The position numbers and the translations under genes were made by a program. Under the pieces are notes generated by a model that saw only the letters and a list, made by a program, of their open reading frames with translations, ran no database searches and was not told the origin of the DNA. DNA of 64,000 nucleotides, taken from a virus. Below, piece by piece: positions 39,993-48,475 of this stretch. Position 1 is the stretch's first letter, and each line of letters starts with the position of its first letter. Location: the IMG/VR virus record IMGVR_UViG_3300044825_002278, positions 1-64,000 of that record. One strand, 5' to 3'.

Positions 39993-40094
39993 TATAATAC
40001 TATGGATAAATTCGCGGTTATCCATATGTAAACAAAATAACTTTACCCCCCTTTTGTTTGATGCCGCGAACATCTCCAATTGTGGGGGTTTTTT
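39993..40094 (+). ncRNA. small RNA with two complementary hairpin loops and a terminator
   Basis: A TATAAT (39993-39998, extended TTGTG) precedes hairpin A: TATGGATAA (40001-40009) with TTATCCATA (40018-40026), 8-base loop holding TTCGCGG. Hairpin B is GATG-CCGCGAA-CATC (40060-40074). The loops TTCGCGG and CCGCGAA are perfectly complementary (7 bp), so a kissing interaction is possible. C6 (40046-40051) can pair with G5 (40084-40088), followed by T6, forming an outer terminator-like stem. It may be an sRNA, a riboregulator of the endonuclease gene 12 bases downstream, or both. Function unknown. Confidence 0.55.
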
Positions 40095-40105
40095 ATTAAA
40101 ATATT

Positions 40106-40753
40106 ATGAAATCAGGAATATATCAAATAAAAATAAACAATAGTTTTTATATTGGGTCTTCTAAAAATATTCAAAGAAGATACTGGGAACATTTATGGAA
40201 ATTAAAAAATAAAAAACATCCAAATATCCATTTACAAAATTTGTATAATAAACATGGAGAAGAAAAATTTGAATTATTTATATTGGAAAGTTGCACAATA
40301 AATTGTTTAATAGAGAGAGAGCAATACTGGATTAATTTATTAAATCCAAATATAAACAAAGCACCAGTTGCTGGTTCAACATTAGGACTAAAATTAACAA
40401 ATGAACAATGCAAAAATAGAAGCAAAAATAATATTGGAAGAAAACATTCTCTTGAATCTATCAAAAAAAGAACAGATAAAATAAAAGGTAGAAAATATAC
40501 AGAAAAACACAGAGAAAATATATCTAAAAGCAGATTAGGTAAAAAACAAAATCAACAAACAATTAAAAATAGGGCAGAAAAAAATAAAAAACCTATTGCT
40601 TGTTATGATTTAAATTATATATTAATACGAATATACGATTCCGCTAAAACAGCGGCTTTAGAAAACAATTATCATGCAACAAACATAACAAGATGTTGTA
40701 AAAATAAAATTAAAACTTATAAAAACAAGATTTGGAGGTATTGGGATGGTTGA
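40106..40753 (+). CDS. GIY-YIG homing endonuclease with NUMOD motifs
   Basis: The 215-residue protein starts with a GIY-YIG nuclease domain (GIYQIKI, FYIGSSKNIQRRYWEH, and the catalytic Glu in LIEREQYWI). It continues with NUMOD3-like DNA-binding repeats (GRKHSLESIKKR, GRKYTEKHRENISKS) and a NUMOD1-like end (PIACYDLN...). These are free-standing homing endonucleases like the phage Seg enzymes. It is very AT-rich compared with neighbours. It overlaps thyX by 8 bases and its start is poorly served by a ribosome binding site, behind the structured RNA. Confidence 0.92.
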   Translation: MKSGIYQIKINNSFYIGSSKNIQRRYWEHLWKLKNKKHPNIHLQNLYNKHGEEKFELFILESCTINCLIEREQYWINLLNPNINKAPVAGSTLGLKLTNEQCKNRSKNNIGRKHSLESIKKRTDKIKGRKYTEKHRENISKSRLGKKQNQQTIKNRAEKNKKPIACYDLNYILIRIYDSAKTAALENNYHATNITRCCKNKIKTYKNKIWRYWDG

Positions 40754-41393
40754 ACTTATTTCATATTGGGGCAATGATTTAATGATCGTTAACGCCGCTA
40801 GAGTATCTTTTGGAAAATATAAAAATAAATTAGACGAGAAAGATAAAAAATTAATTAAATTTCTTAAAGAACATAAACACGTTAGTGTATTTCGTCATCC
40901 GCAATTACAATTTAGGATCACATGCCCAATTTTTGTAGAAAGACAATTGTTTAAACATCAAGTAGGGATGTCTGCTAATAGTATATCCGGTAGATATGTT
41001 GACTTTAGCGATTCTTATTTTAGTTTTAAAGATGGGGAGTGGCGGAAACAATCAGCGAATTCTAAACAAGGAAGCTCTGGTCCGGTTTTAAATAATCTTC
41101 AACATAAATGTACAAAAATACAAAATAGCGTAGTAGATATTTGTAAAAACGCATATAATGAATTATTATCTTTAGGCGTTTCAAAAGAACAAGCAAGAAC
41201 TATACTTCCGCTATGTTTAAATACAACTTTTATTTGGACAGGTTCTTTATTATCATTTTTACATCTTTGGGAATTAAGATTAAAAGAAGATGCTCAACAG
41301 GAAACCAGAGAAATCGCTGTTAAAATGCTAGAGTTGGTCAAGGGCATCGAAGGCAATCCGTTTAAACATACGCTTGAAGCGTGGGGATATTGA
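40746..41393 (+). CDS. thyX: flavin-dependent thymidylate synthase
   Basis: The 215-residue protein matches ThyX: FRHPQLQFRITCP, then RQLFKHQVGMSANSISGRYVD, a variant of the RHRxxSxNxxSxRY signature, and PLCLNTTFIWTGSLLSFLHL before the C-terminal helix. It methylates dUMP using methylene-THF and FAD. In the signature the usual second Arg is Lys-His-Gln, a mild change. It starts with a TGGAGG site inside the preceding endonuclease gene and ends overlapping a second endonuclease gene by 3 bases. Confidence 0.93.
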   Translation: MVELISYWGNDLMIVNAARVSFGKYKNKLDEKDKKLIKFLKEHKHVSVFRHPQLQFRITCPIFVERQLFKHQVGMSANSISGRYVDFSDSYFSFKDGEWRKQSANSKQGSSGPVLNNLQHKCTKIQNSVVDICKNAYNELLSLGVSKEQARTILPLCLNTTFIWTGSLLSFLHLWELRLKEDAQQETREIAVKMLELVKGIEGNPFKHTLEAWGY

Positions 41394-41791
41394 TGAAACT
41401 AAGAACTGGCGCACAGATAAAGAATTTTAGGCACGAGTCTGTGGATCTGTATAAAATTTCAAGAGGGTGCGATATGTGCGGGTATAACAAGCATCCATCT
41501 AGTCTTTGCTTTGATCATTTGCCAGAATATGAAAAATCTCCAGTTACTAAAAATGGTAATAACAACACTTGGATTGGTGGAGGAATGTATAATTTGTACA
41601 AAAAACTCTATACCATAGATCAACTCATAGACGAAATTAAAAAATGCAGACTTTTGTGTCATAATTGTCATATGGAAACTACATACCCAAACAATAAACG
41701 GTATAAAGACCAAACCGAGGAAAGAATATTTACTGTGCAAGAACTTGAAAAAAGATTGCGCGATTTTGAAGAAAACTTATTGGAAATATAG
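41393..41791 (+). CDS. HNH-type endonuclease
   Basis: The 132-residue protein has CDMCGYNKH and CFDHLP in the first half, then an IKKCRLLCHNCHMETTYPN core, which is the zinc-supported HNH pattern. It lacks a recognised DNA-binding extension. It starts on the thyX stop (TGATGA), so thyX is flanked by homing-type genes on both sides. Starting at the ATG at 41393 is preferred over the frame from 41381. Confidence 0.82.
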   Translation: MKLRTGAQIKNFRHESVDLYKISRGCDMCGYNKHPSSLCFDHLPEYEKSPVTKNGNNNTWIGGGMYNLYKKLYTIDQLIDEIKKCRLLCHNCHMETTYPNNKRYKDQTEERIFTVQELEKRLRDFEENLLEI

Positions 41792-41804
41792 ATAGAGGTT
41801 GACA

Positions 41805-42461
41805 ATGCTAGTAATAGGTGATGTGCATGGAAAATACAATGATTATTATAATCTTGTAAAAGACGAAAAGTCTTCGTTTCAGCTAGGCGATTTTGGCTTT
41901 AATAACGCTTGGATAAATTTAGATTATTCTAGTTTAGATCCAAAAATGCATCGTGTTGGCCAAGGAAATCACGATCCTCACGATGTGCTAAATAAAGATA
42001 TTAAGTATTGGACTGGTCGTTATGGGCCGGTTAAAGTTGATGGTCATAATATATTCTGGGTTGGCGGCGCGCTCAGTATCGATATGGTTTACCGTGTTGG
42101 CGAATGGATGAGTAATCGTAGTGGACCAAAGACTTGGTGGGCAAACGAACAGCTTTCATACGCAGAAATGGAAGATTGTAAAAAGAAGTGGAAAAACAAA
42201 AAACCGCAAATTGTATTTACCCACACCGCTCCAGAATCAATTATATTGCACAATTTTAATGGCAATAAAGGAGCAAACATAATGGATGCTTACGGATGGG
42301 GTTCTGGCTACACTGACACAACAAGTCAATTCCTAGAGCATTTGTGGCGTATTCACAAGCCTGATTTGTGGATATTTGGACATTTCCACCGTTCTTGGAC
42401 TCAAATTATTGATGGAACAGAATTCCGATGTTTAGCAGAACTAGAAACTTTCAACTTATAG
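41805..42461 (+). CDS. calcineurin-like metallophosphoesterase
   Basis: The 218-residue protein has all motifs of the family: VIGDVHG (4-10), LGDFGF, GQGNHDPHD, FTHTAPESI and IFGHFHRSW, with Asp, His and Asn ligands for two metals. It cleaves phosphomonoesters or phosphodiesters; phage relatives include Ser/Thr phosphatases and nucleotide phosphodiesterases. The substrate cannot be told. ATG at 41805 is preferred over TTG at 41799. Starts after AGAGGTTGACA. Confidence 0.92.
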   Translation: MLVIGDVHGKYNDYYNLVKDEKSSFQLGDFGFNNAWINLDYSSLDPKMHRVGQGNHDPHDVLNKDIKYWTGRYGPVKVDGHNIFWVGGALSIDMVYRVGEWMSNRSGPKTWWANEQLSYAEMEDCKKKWKNKKPQIVFTHTAPESIILHNFNGNKGANIMDAYGWGSGYTDTTSQFLEHLWRIHKPDLWIFGHFHRSWTQIIDGTEFRCLAELETFNL

Positions 42462-42469
42462 AGGTAATT

Positions 42470-42784
42470 ATGATAAATCCATACGATATAATAAAAAGCA
42501 TTTTGTCAGAAGAGGGTTTTTCAAATGAATTATTTTCGGTAAAAATCAAAGATACAATAAATGTAAAAATAGAACAAAAAGACGATAACTTTCTAGTGTC
42601 GTTTTTAGATAATAAGCCGACAATAAAAGTAAATAAGTATATCTCGCTGTCGTTGACAGTAAAGTCAATCTTGCTCAAAAATAATGGCGGCGTTTTCCAA
42701 ATTGATTATTTCCCAGATATTCCTTTTAAATATAGTTGGATTTTTGGGGAAGATGACCAAGGAGATTCAAATGAATTACGGTGA
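42470..42784 (+). CDS. hypothetical 104-residue protein
   Basis: ATG after TAGAGGTAATT. Beta-rich protein with hydrophobic strands, ending with an acidic stretch. Overlaps the next gene by 14 bases. Unrecognised. Confidence 0.6.
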   Translation: MINPYDIIKSILSEEGFSNELFSVKIKDTINVKIEQKDDNFLVSFLDNKPTIKVNKYISLSLTVKSILLKNNGGVFQIDYFPDIPFKYSWIFGEDDQGDSNELR

Positions 42785-43079
42785 AGTAATACAAAAAGAG
42801 ATTAATGAAAAATACTCAAATAGTCCCCACAGAAAAAAACTAGCTGAAAAATGCTTGGAAAAGGCAAATGAATGGCTAGAAGCCAATAACCCAATTTCGA
42901 CCAATCAAGACAAAAAGAAAATCAAAAAAGAGTGCGCATCTTATATCAAAAAGAATGTTGATACTACAGAAGAAGAGCGGATTTACGGTTCTGTTTTGTT
43001 AATGATAATTATGGGCGCAGTTGTGTCGTGGCTAATACAAAGATTATTAGACGAAATTTTTGACAAGGAACAAAAATGA
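42771..43079 (+). CDS. hypothetical protein with C-terminal membrane helix
   Basis: The ATG at 42771 follows CAAGGAGATTCAA; a longer frame from 42684 overlaps too much. A basic helical N-terminus is followed by one membrane helix (VLLMIIMGAVVSWLI). Overlaps mazG by ATGA. Unrecognised. Confidence 0.6.
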   Translation: MNYGEVIQKEINEKYSNSPHRKKLAEKCLEKANEWLEANNPISTNQDKKKIKKECASYIKKNVDTTEEERIYGSVLLMIIMGAVVSWLIQRLLDEIFDKEQK

Positions 43080-43387
43080 ACGAATTTGAAAATTATGTTG
43101 AAAAGGTTAAGCAGTGGCATCATGATAGAAATTTGATCGACGGAAGTACCGACAAAGATCAAACCCTGAAACTTTTGCAAGAACTTGGAGAATTGTCTGA
43201 TAGTGTTTGCAAGGGAAAAGACATACGCGACGATATAGGCGATATGCTTGTAGTTATGATAAATATTATCGAACGCAATAAACTAACGCTTACCGACTGC
43301 ATATCTAGGGCTTGGGACGATATTAAGGACAGAAAAGGTCGAATGGTTGATGGTATTTTTATCAAAGAAGACTGTAATTGGCAATAA
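43076..43387 (+). CDS. MazG-like nucleotide pyrophosphohydrolase
   Basis: The 103-residue protein has the MazG helices: LKLLQELGELSDSVCKG with the ExxE-type acids, and DIRDDIGDMLVVMINI with the DxxxD-type acids that bind Mg. It hydrolyses NTPs or dNTPs to monophosphates and pyrophosphate. In phages it may remove damaged nucleotides or alter stress signalling. Coupled by ATGA to the gene before. Confidence 0.85.
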   Translation: MNEFENYVEKVKQWHHDRNLIDGSTDKDQTLKLLQELGELSDSVCKGKDIRDDIGDMLVVMINIIERNKLTLTDCISRAWDDIKDRKGRMVDGIFIKEDCNWQ

Positions 43388-43438
43388 AAAATGCGTATAC
43401 TATTTTGTAGACGTAAACCAAAACATTAAGATAAATAT

Positions 43439-44398
43439 ATGCCAAGTCCATTTCCAATACCCAATGATAGAATTTTTTACGCATGTCAGGCGGTTTTAAG
43501 CAATAATATATACCTAGAGGGTGTACAAAGCGTTGGTGTAAATTGGAATTTAACAACCGAAATGTTGCTAGATGTTGGGAAACATAAACAGCAAAAACAC
43601 CGTTATGGAAAACCAACTTATACTGTAACAATTTCTAGAGTCTTGCCCAAAAGCGGAAATTTCTTTTTTAGCTCTTCGAGTCACCCGCTAGAATCCGCCG
43701 CTATCGGCACTGGTCCAAGCCCAAGAACTTGGGATATAGCTCTTCTTTATTCTGCTGATAGTCAGCAATTTGTCAATGGCACGATTTCAAAAATTACATA
43801 CAATAATTGTAGATTAACCGCCATTGGATATTCTATAACTGTTGATGGCCCAATCAAAGAAAATATCACTTTTGAATGTAGCTCTTACAGTAAAGTAAAT
43901 ACTTCAATTGATTTGACTTCTACACTTCCTCAAACTGGCTTTACATTAAAAAGAGAAGATGTTACGTTTACTACCTTGCCGCAGGAAGTTCTTGACGCTT
44001 TCAATATTGGTAACTCTTTAAATGGCAAAACTATTTATGGACTTCAGTCAATTGAAATAAATGTAGAAATAAATTATCGAGATGTGATGGATGTTGGTAC
44101 TTGGGATGATAATTTCTTGCTTGTTGAAATACCCATGAGTGTAACTAGTTCATTTACCGGAATAGTTAGATCTCATTATGACGAAACTCGTCCAAATATA
44201 AGCGATGAATATTACAACACAAATAGAACAATCAATATCGCTGCAAATGCTGGAGCAACATCGTTTAGATGGAATTTAGGTTCTGATAATTATTTAACTG
44301 GTTTCGATTTCTCTGGTGGAGATACGGAGGGTGGAAATGTAGAAGCTACTCTGAGTTATCAAAATGATAGTAGTGAATTTTACTTTACAAAATCATAA
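43439..44398 (+). CDS. tail tube-like virion protein
   Basis: The 319-residue protein is strand-rich. The GVQSVGVNWNLTTEMLLDVG with PTYTVTISRVL pattern near residues 28-70 is what I expect for a phage tail tube subunit (early strand followed by a helix and long hairpin), and the later VEINVEINYRDVM repeats a strand pattern. The start lacks a good ribosome binding site. It stands among replication genes, so function is inferred from pattern only. Confidence 0.6.
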   Translation: MPSPFPIPNDRIFYACQAVLSNNIYLEGVQSVGVNWNLTTEMLLDVGKHKQQKHRYGKPTYTVTISRVLPKSGNFFFSSSSHPLESAAIGTGPSPRTWDIALLYSADSQQFVNGTISKITYNNCRLTAIGYSITVDGPIKENITFECSSYSKVNTSIDLTSTLPQTGFTLKREDVTFTTLPQEVLDAFNIGNSLNGKTIYGLQSIEINVEINYRDVMDVGTWDDNFLLVEIPMSVTSSFTGIVRSHYDETRPNISDEYYNTNRTINIAANAGATSFRWNLGSDNYLTGFDFSGGDTEGGNVEATLSYQNDSSEFYFTKS

Positions 44399-44418
44399 TT
44401 CCGCAAAGGAAAAAATAA

Positions 44419-45090
44419 ATGGCGAGAAAAAAGCAAGCATCTCAGAAACAACCGATTAGACCATCTCGCAAAACTTTAAAACCAAAAACAAAAAATCAAG
44501 AAACATACATTATCGCAATGGCAGAATCAGATATAACATTTTGTTCTGGTCCTGCCGGTTCTGGAAAAACTGCCGTTGCAGTTGGATTGGCTTGTGAATA
44601 CATACTTGCCAATAAAGTGGAAAAAATAGTTATTACACGCCCAGTTGTAGAGTCGGGCAGAGGATTAGGCTTTTTGCCCGGAACCCTTACTGAGAAAGTT
44701 CAACCATATCTAATTCCTATAATTGAAGAAATGAAGTTGTACTTAGGAATGGAAACATATAACTCAATGAGAGCAACAAATACAATCGAAATTTGCCCAT
44801 TAGAATATATGCGAGGAAGAAACTTTCATGATACATTCATGATTTTAGATGAAGCGCAAAATGCAACTTTCGAGCAGATAAAAATGTTCTTAACAAGAAT
44901 AGGAATGAATTCTAAGGCTGTGGTCAATGGCGACTTAGATCAAACCGATCTCAGAGGAGATGCCTATGGCGGATTACACGAATGCATGAAATTGTTAGAC
45001 GATTTAGAAGGTGTCGCTATTTGTAAATTAGACTATTCAGATATAGTAAGAAACGGCATTATAGCCAAGGTTTTGAATAGACTAAGGTAA
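44419..45090 (+). CDS. phoH: PhoH-like ATPase
   Basis: The 223-residue protein has a basic N-terminal tail, the Walker A GPAGSGKTAVAVGL (about 47-60), RPVVESGRGLGFLPG, Walker B FMILDEAQNAT and VVNGDLDQTDL with a later Arg finger candidate. PhoH proteins are ATPases of the SF1-like superfamily with suggested RNA-helicase or nuclease-linked roles and are common in phages. It starts after GCAAAGGAAAAAATAA and is closed by a terminator. Confidence 0.93.
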   Translation: MARKKQASQKQPIRPSRKTLKPKTKNQETYIIAMAESDITFCSGPAGSGKTAVAVGLACEYILANKVEKIVITRPVVESGRGLGFLPGTLTEKVQPYLIPIIEEMKLYLGMETYNSMRATNTIEICPLEYMRGRNFHDTFMILDEAQNATFEQIKMFLTRIGMNSKAVVNGDLDQTDLRGDAYGGLHECMKLLDDLEGVAICKLDYSDIVRNGIIAKVLNRLR

Positions 45091-45116
45091 AAACACGCTT
45101 TTCTATGTGTCTTATG

Positions 45117-45157
45117 GGCTGCTTTGTATTACTATAAATACAGCAGCCTTTATTTTT
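45117..45157 (+). terminator. intrinsic terminator after phoH
   Basis: GGCTGCTTTGTATT pairs with AATACAGCAGCC (two-base bulge), then TTTATTTTT. Confidence 0.88.
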
Positions 45158-45170
45158 GATAGGATTAAAA

Positions 45171-45524
45171 ATGCCAACTTATGACTTTGAATGCGAGCCG
45201 TGTGCGTATATCACGGAAATTAGACAGTCGATAGACAGTCCTAGTATTTTGGAATGTCCAATTTGTAAACAAGAAACCTTGAAAAAGGTATTTATATCAG
45301 TGCCTACAATGTTTGTTCGTGGCGAACCAACAACGGTTGGGCAACTTGCAGAAAGAAATACTGTTAAGCTTGGTAAGTACGAACTAGAAGCAAGAAAAGA
45401 AAACGATAAATTACAGAATACAGTTAGTGAAGAAGTTAAGAAAAAAAGAAAAGAACATCGTGCCATTCAATCAATGACTCCAGAGCAACAAGTCAAATAT
45501 ATAAAGACCGGGGAAATGCCTTGA
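45171..45524 (+). CDS. FmdB-type zinc-ribbon protein
   Basis: The 117-residue protein starts PTYDFECEPCAYITEIRQS and has a second pair CPICK, the FmdB zinc-ribbon pattern. The rest is charged helix. Function of this family is poorly known; some are regulators. The ATG at 45171 gives the conserved start; 45156 would be an extension. Confidence 0.82.
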   Translation: MPTYDFECEPCAYITEIRQSIDSPSILECPICKQETLKKVFISVPTMFVRGEPTTVGQLAERNTVKLGKYELEARKENDKLQNTVSEEVKKKRKEHRAIQSMTPEQQVKYIKTGEMP

Positions 45525-45823
45525 GTTCCTACGAATTAAAATTTACAGAACTTTTAAAACAACACAACGAGTCGTTAAAAAAGGAAATAAAAGACGAGCC
45601 AAGAAAATCCTTACCTCATATTGCCGTACTGACTTTTAAAATAGATGTTAGAGAACTCGACAATGATGGTATAATGGGAGAATTTGTTTTAAGCGGGAAT
45701 GAGCTTAAAAAATATGGCATGAGCAATAAAGCCCAAATTTTTGTAAAAGGGCAATCGGAAGCAGATTGTATTAAAAAAGTTAAAAACATATTGGAGAATA
45801 TAGATGCAAGAGCCAGAAACTGA
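45521..45823 (+). CDS. hypothetical 100-residue protein
   Basis: TTG start overlapping the FmdB stop codon (TTGA), with CCGGGGAAATGCC before it. Alpha/beta with a basic end. Overlaps the next gene by 20 bases. Unrecognised. Confidence 0.6.
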   Translation: MSSYELKFTELLKQHNESLKKEIKDEPRKSLPHIAVLTFKIDVRELDNDGIMGEFVLSGNELKKYGMSNKAQIFVKGQSEADCIKKVKNILENIDARARN

Positions 45824-46166
45824 AGCTTTGTTTAGAGAAATGGGAATACCAGATCCTATACAAACAAAAGTTACCTTTATAGGCAAGGGCGGAAAAGAGT
45901 GCGACGAATATTCTTCTCTTGCCAAAAAGGTCGAAGTAAAATATAGTGTAAGCGATTTACAGTATCATTACTTTGTTAGGGTTGGACGAGGAGAATTGAT
46001 AGACCCGTACGAGGCTAATTCAAATTTGAGCAGAAAACATATTTCGGAAATGTTTGTTTATAGAAGAGTCAGCGAAAGAATTTTCAATGCCTTTTCTAAA
46101 TATCTTGAAACTAAAAATAGAATACATTTTACAACAGCAAGAAGACTTTTACTATCGGAGAGATAA
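45804..46166 (+). CDS. hypothetical 120-residue protein
   Basis: Starts within the previous gene after TTGGAGAATATAG. Basic helical C-terminus (SERIFNAFSKYLETKNRI). One base separates it from the next start. Unrecognised; conserved context in the recombination operon. Confidence 0.6.
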   Translation: MQEPETEALFREMGIPDPIQTKVTFIGKGGKECDEYSSLAKKVEVKYSVSDLQYHYFVRVGRGELIDPYEANSNLSRKHISEMFVYRRVSERIFNAFSKYLETKNRIHFTTARRLLLSER

Positions 46167-46167
46167 A

Positions 46168-46479
46168 ATGAAAAAAGGACCGCTTTCAGGCGAAGAAAAA
46201 GAGTATATCAAAAACAATTACCAAGGACTTCAAGTAGAAGCTATGGCTGAAAAACTCGAAAGATCATTATCGATTGTTCAAAAATTCGTTGAGCAACTTC
46301 CTCCGATATTACCAGATACTAAAGGAAATGCTCAAGATCTTTATGCGCGCAAACCAGAACGTGGAGTTGTCGCATCTACTCAAGCTGCTTCAATGGCGGC
46401 AGATGAGTCAAGAGCAAACAGAGAGTCCAATCCAATTAGTCCAAGATACAACCAATTTATTCATAAAATAAAGAAATGA
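46168..46479 (+). CDS. possible small DNA-binding protein
   Basis: The start MKKGPLSGEEKEYIKNNYQG with VEAMAEKLERSLSIVQKFV looks like a helix-turn-helix of Myb/HTH type; the second half is disordered, Ala/Ser/Asn-rich. Start after CGGAGAGATAAA; a longer frame from 46054 lies within the previous gene. It could be a small regulator or recombination accessory protein. Confidence 0.6.
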   Translation: MKKGPLSGEEKEYIKNNYQGLQVEAMAEKLERSLSIVQKFVEQLPPILPDTKGNAQDLYARKPERGVVASTQAASMAADESRANRESNPISPRYNQFIHKIKK

Positions 46480-46997
46480 GAACAGAAGTTTGTACTAACT
46501 TTGATGCGTACATGCATCATATATGTCATAATAGCATCAACATGAGTTGGACAGCCGATATGCAAAACGGTGTTACAATTTATGGTGATTATGAGCGTCC
46601 AGATTATGAAGATTGCTGGACTAGATTCAAAAAATATTGTGCTGAAAATAAAGTAGTTCCAGTTAGAATAAAACTTTATATGTTTGGCATGAAAGAATTT
46701 GTTTTCTTTGAAGATCCAAGCGGTCTTGATGGTTTTTCAATATGTCGTGGTTGTTCAAGAGATCAGTCGCTGAGTGGAGAATTTAGAGATTTTCAATTTT
46801 TGGCAGTGTCATTATTGAGGGACGAGTGTGATTATATCAATGTTAGAAAGTTTGCTTGGCCAGAAACAGCTTTTGAAGAAGCTGAAAGTATTAGGATGCT
46901 AACACAAAACAACATTGAAAACATGATATTTAAACATGACTCAGAAAAAGCAAAACACCCAGAAGTTCAGCAGTATCTCAACAGGACAACCGTGTAG
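46476..46997 (+). CDS. hypothetical 173-residue protein
   Basis: ATGA overlap with the previous gene. Cys/His-rich start (CTNFDAYMHHICHN), alpha/beta middle with GCSRDQSLSG. It may bind metal. No family recognised. It overlaps the next gene by 62 bases. Confidence 0.65.
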   Translation: MRTEVCTNFDAYMHHICHNSINMSWTADMQNGVTIYGDYERPDYEDCWTRFKKYCAENKVVPVRIKLYMFGMKEFVFFEDPSGLDGFSICRGCSRDQSLSGEFRDFQFLAVSLLRDECDYINVRKFAWPETAFEEAESIRMLTQNNIENMIFKHDSEKAKHPEVQQYLNRTTV

Positions 46998-47406
46998 CGC
47001 GGCTCAATATATTGCTGAGTTGGTTTGCATACGAAAATCGGAAAAAGAAAACAAAGGAAGCTTGGCTTATAAATTCTGGAACAAAACAGATAACTACGAA
47101 ATACAAATTCGTGTAGCAAATAAGTTGATAAACAAATATGGCGAAAGAGCTGTATTACACTATCTAAATAGCCCTAGCGGATCGAATGTATATTCGCTAG
47201 GGTTTTTGCATAAAAGCAAGAAATTTGTTTTACCATTAGACTTTGTTAAAAAGGGTGTGGAAAAATCAAAAGAAATAACAGATGCCGAAGATGCAAAGCC
47301 CAAAAAAATAGTCCAGCAACCAACAAGCGAATATAAACAAAAACAATCGTCACCAAATACTAAGAGTTTATTTTTTAAATTGAGGAAAGCAGATGGTAGC
47401 AACTAA
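46936..47406 (+). CDS. conserved hypothetical phage protein upstream of recA
   Basis: The 156-residue product has STGQPCSAAQYIAELVCIRK and a KLINKYGERAVLHYLNS helix, a pattern I recall from uncharacterised phage proteins located near uvsX-type genes. Lys/Pro-rich tail. Overlaps recA by 14 bases. Function unknown. Confidence 0.65.
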   Translation: MTQKKQNTQKFSSISTGQPCSAAQYIAELVCIRKSEKENKGSLAYKFWNKTDNYEIQIRVANKLINKYGERAVLHYLNSPSGSNVYSLGFLHKSKKFVLPLDFVKKGVEKSKEITDAEDAKPKKIVQQPTSEYKQKQSSPNTKSLFFKLRKADGSN

Positions 47407-48475
47407 AATTCCAGATTACTTGAAAAAGTCAACTAAAGACTACGGTCAAATTATTAAAAGCGGGTCGGAGGTTTTGCAGGAAAAAAGTAACTACGAAGTT
47501 ATTTCTGTGGGTCCAGCGATTGATATTGCTCTTGGAGGCGGAATAAAAGAAGGTAGTTGGGTAACTTTGACGGGAGATCCAAAAAGCGGAAAAACTACAA
47601 CCGCAATGCAAATAGCGGCAAACTGCCAAAAGCTAGGTAGAAATATAATTTATATTGACGCGGAAGGAAGATTCAAGGATATGAATTTTCAAGTAGACGG
47701 ACTTGATCCAGAAAAGATGCTTATTATGGCTCCAGAAGATAAGCCGATTCCAGCAGAGAAATTTCTTGAATGGGCATACTTGATGATGAGCCATCCAGAA
47801 AATTACGGAGCTGTTTTGATCATTGACTCCATTTCTTCTTTGATTCCAGAAAAAGAACTCGATGGAGATTTTACTGCCGGTCGCGCTGGTCTTCCAAAGG
47901 TTTTATCTGTTTTTACTAAAAAGATAGGACAGCTTTTACCGCGACAACGTGGACTGGTTATTGCTATAACGCATTACATAGCCAATACATCTGGTTTTGG
48001 AAAAGCAAAAATGGCCGATGGTGGAAATAAAATCCAATATCAGGCTGACACTAGAATGGAAATTGCCGGGGGTGGAGAAAACACTCCAGCGGTTAAGTTC
48101 TGGGAAGATGACGAAGGTAAACGTGTAGGACAAGTTGTGAATTGGAAAATTATTTGTTCTTCTATGGGACCGCCGGGAGGACAAGTCCAAAGCTATATTA
48201 GATACGGTCATGGAATAGACCGCACACAAGAAATATTAATGCTTGGTTTGGATCTCGGTCTTATCGACAAATCTGGCGCATGGTTTACATGTTCGTTTAT
48301 TCAATTTTATAAAGATATAGCAAAACAAATATTTGCAAACATAGATACAGACAATGAAGAAGAGTTATTTAAAAAGTTTAAATTTCAAGGACAAAATAAA
48401 CTTTATGAATTTTTGAAATCATATCCAATTCTTGTTGACACGCTTGAAGGCATGATAAAAGGAAACTTAAAATGA
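47393..48475 (+). CDS. RecA/UvsX-like recombinase
   Basis: The 360-residue protein has a RecA core: Walker A GDPKSGKTTTAMQ (about 61-73), IIYIDAEGRF, Walker B-like AVLIIDSISS with a following Glu, the loop-1 region around FTAGRAGL and a Gly-rich loop 2 (GGNKIQYQADTRMEI). It would form filaments on single-stranded DNA and exchange strands. It is as close to phage UvsX as to host RecA. Start overlaps the previous gene; stop overlaps the next by ATGA. Confidence 0.93.
   Translation: MVATKIPDYLKKSTKDYGQIIKSGSEVLQEKSNYEVISVGPAIDIALGGGIKEGSWVTLTGDPKSGKTTTAMQIAANCQKLGRNIIYIDAEGRFKDMNFQVDGLDPEKMLIMAPEDKPIPAEKFLEWAYLMMSHPENYGAVLIIDSISSLIPEKELDGDFTAGRAGLPKVLSVFTKKIGQLLPRQRGLVIAITHYIANTSGFGKAKMADGGNKIQYQADTRMEIAGGGENTPAVKFWEDDEGKRVGQVVNWKIICSSMGPPGGQVQSYIRYGHGIDRTQEILMLGLDLGLIDKSGAWFTCSFIQFYKDIAKQIFANIDTDNEEELFKKFKFQGQNKLYEFLKSYPILVDTLEGMIKGNLK

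Noticed and set aside
39993-40094. Purine-type riboswitch because of kissing hairpins
   Set aside because: There is no closing P1 helix around both hairpins and none of the conserved junction bases; only the loop-loop pairing is shared.
42428-42784. Longer start at 42428 and similar upstream extensions (4523, 21828, 46054, 10572)
   Set aside because: In each case an internal ATG or GTG has a good ribosome binding site, couples to the previous stop or gives the conserved N-terminus, while the longer frame overlaps the previous gene heavily.
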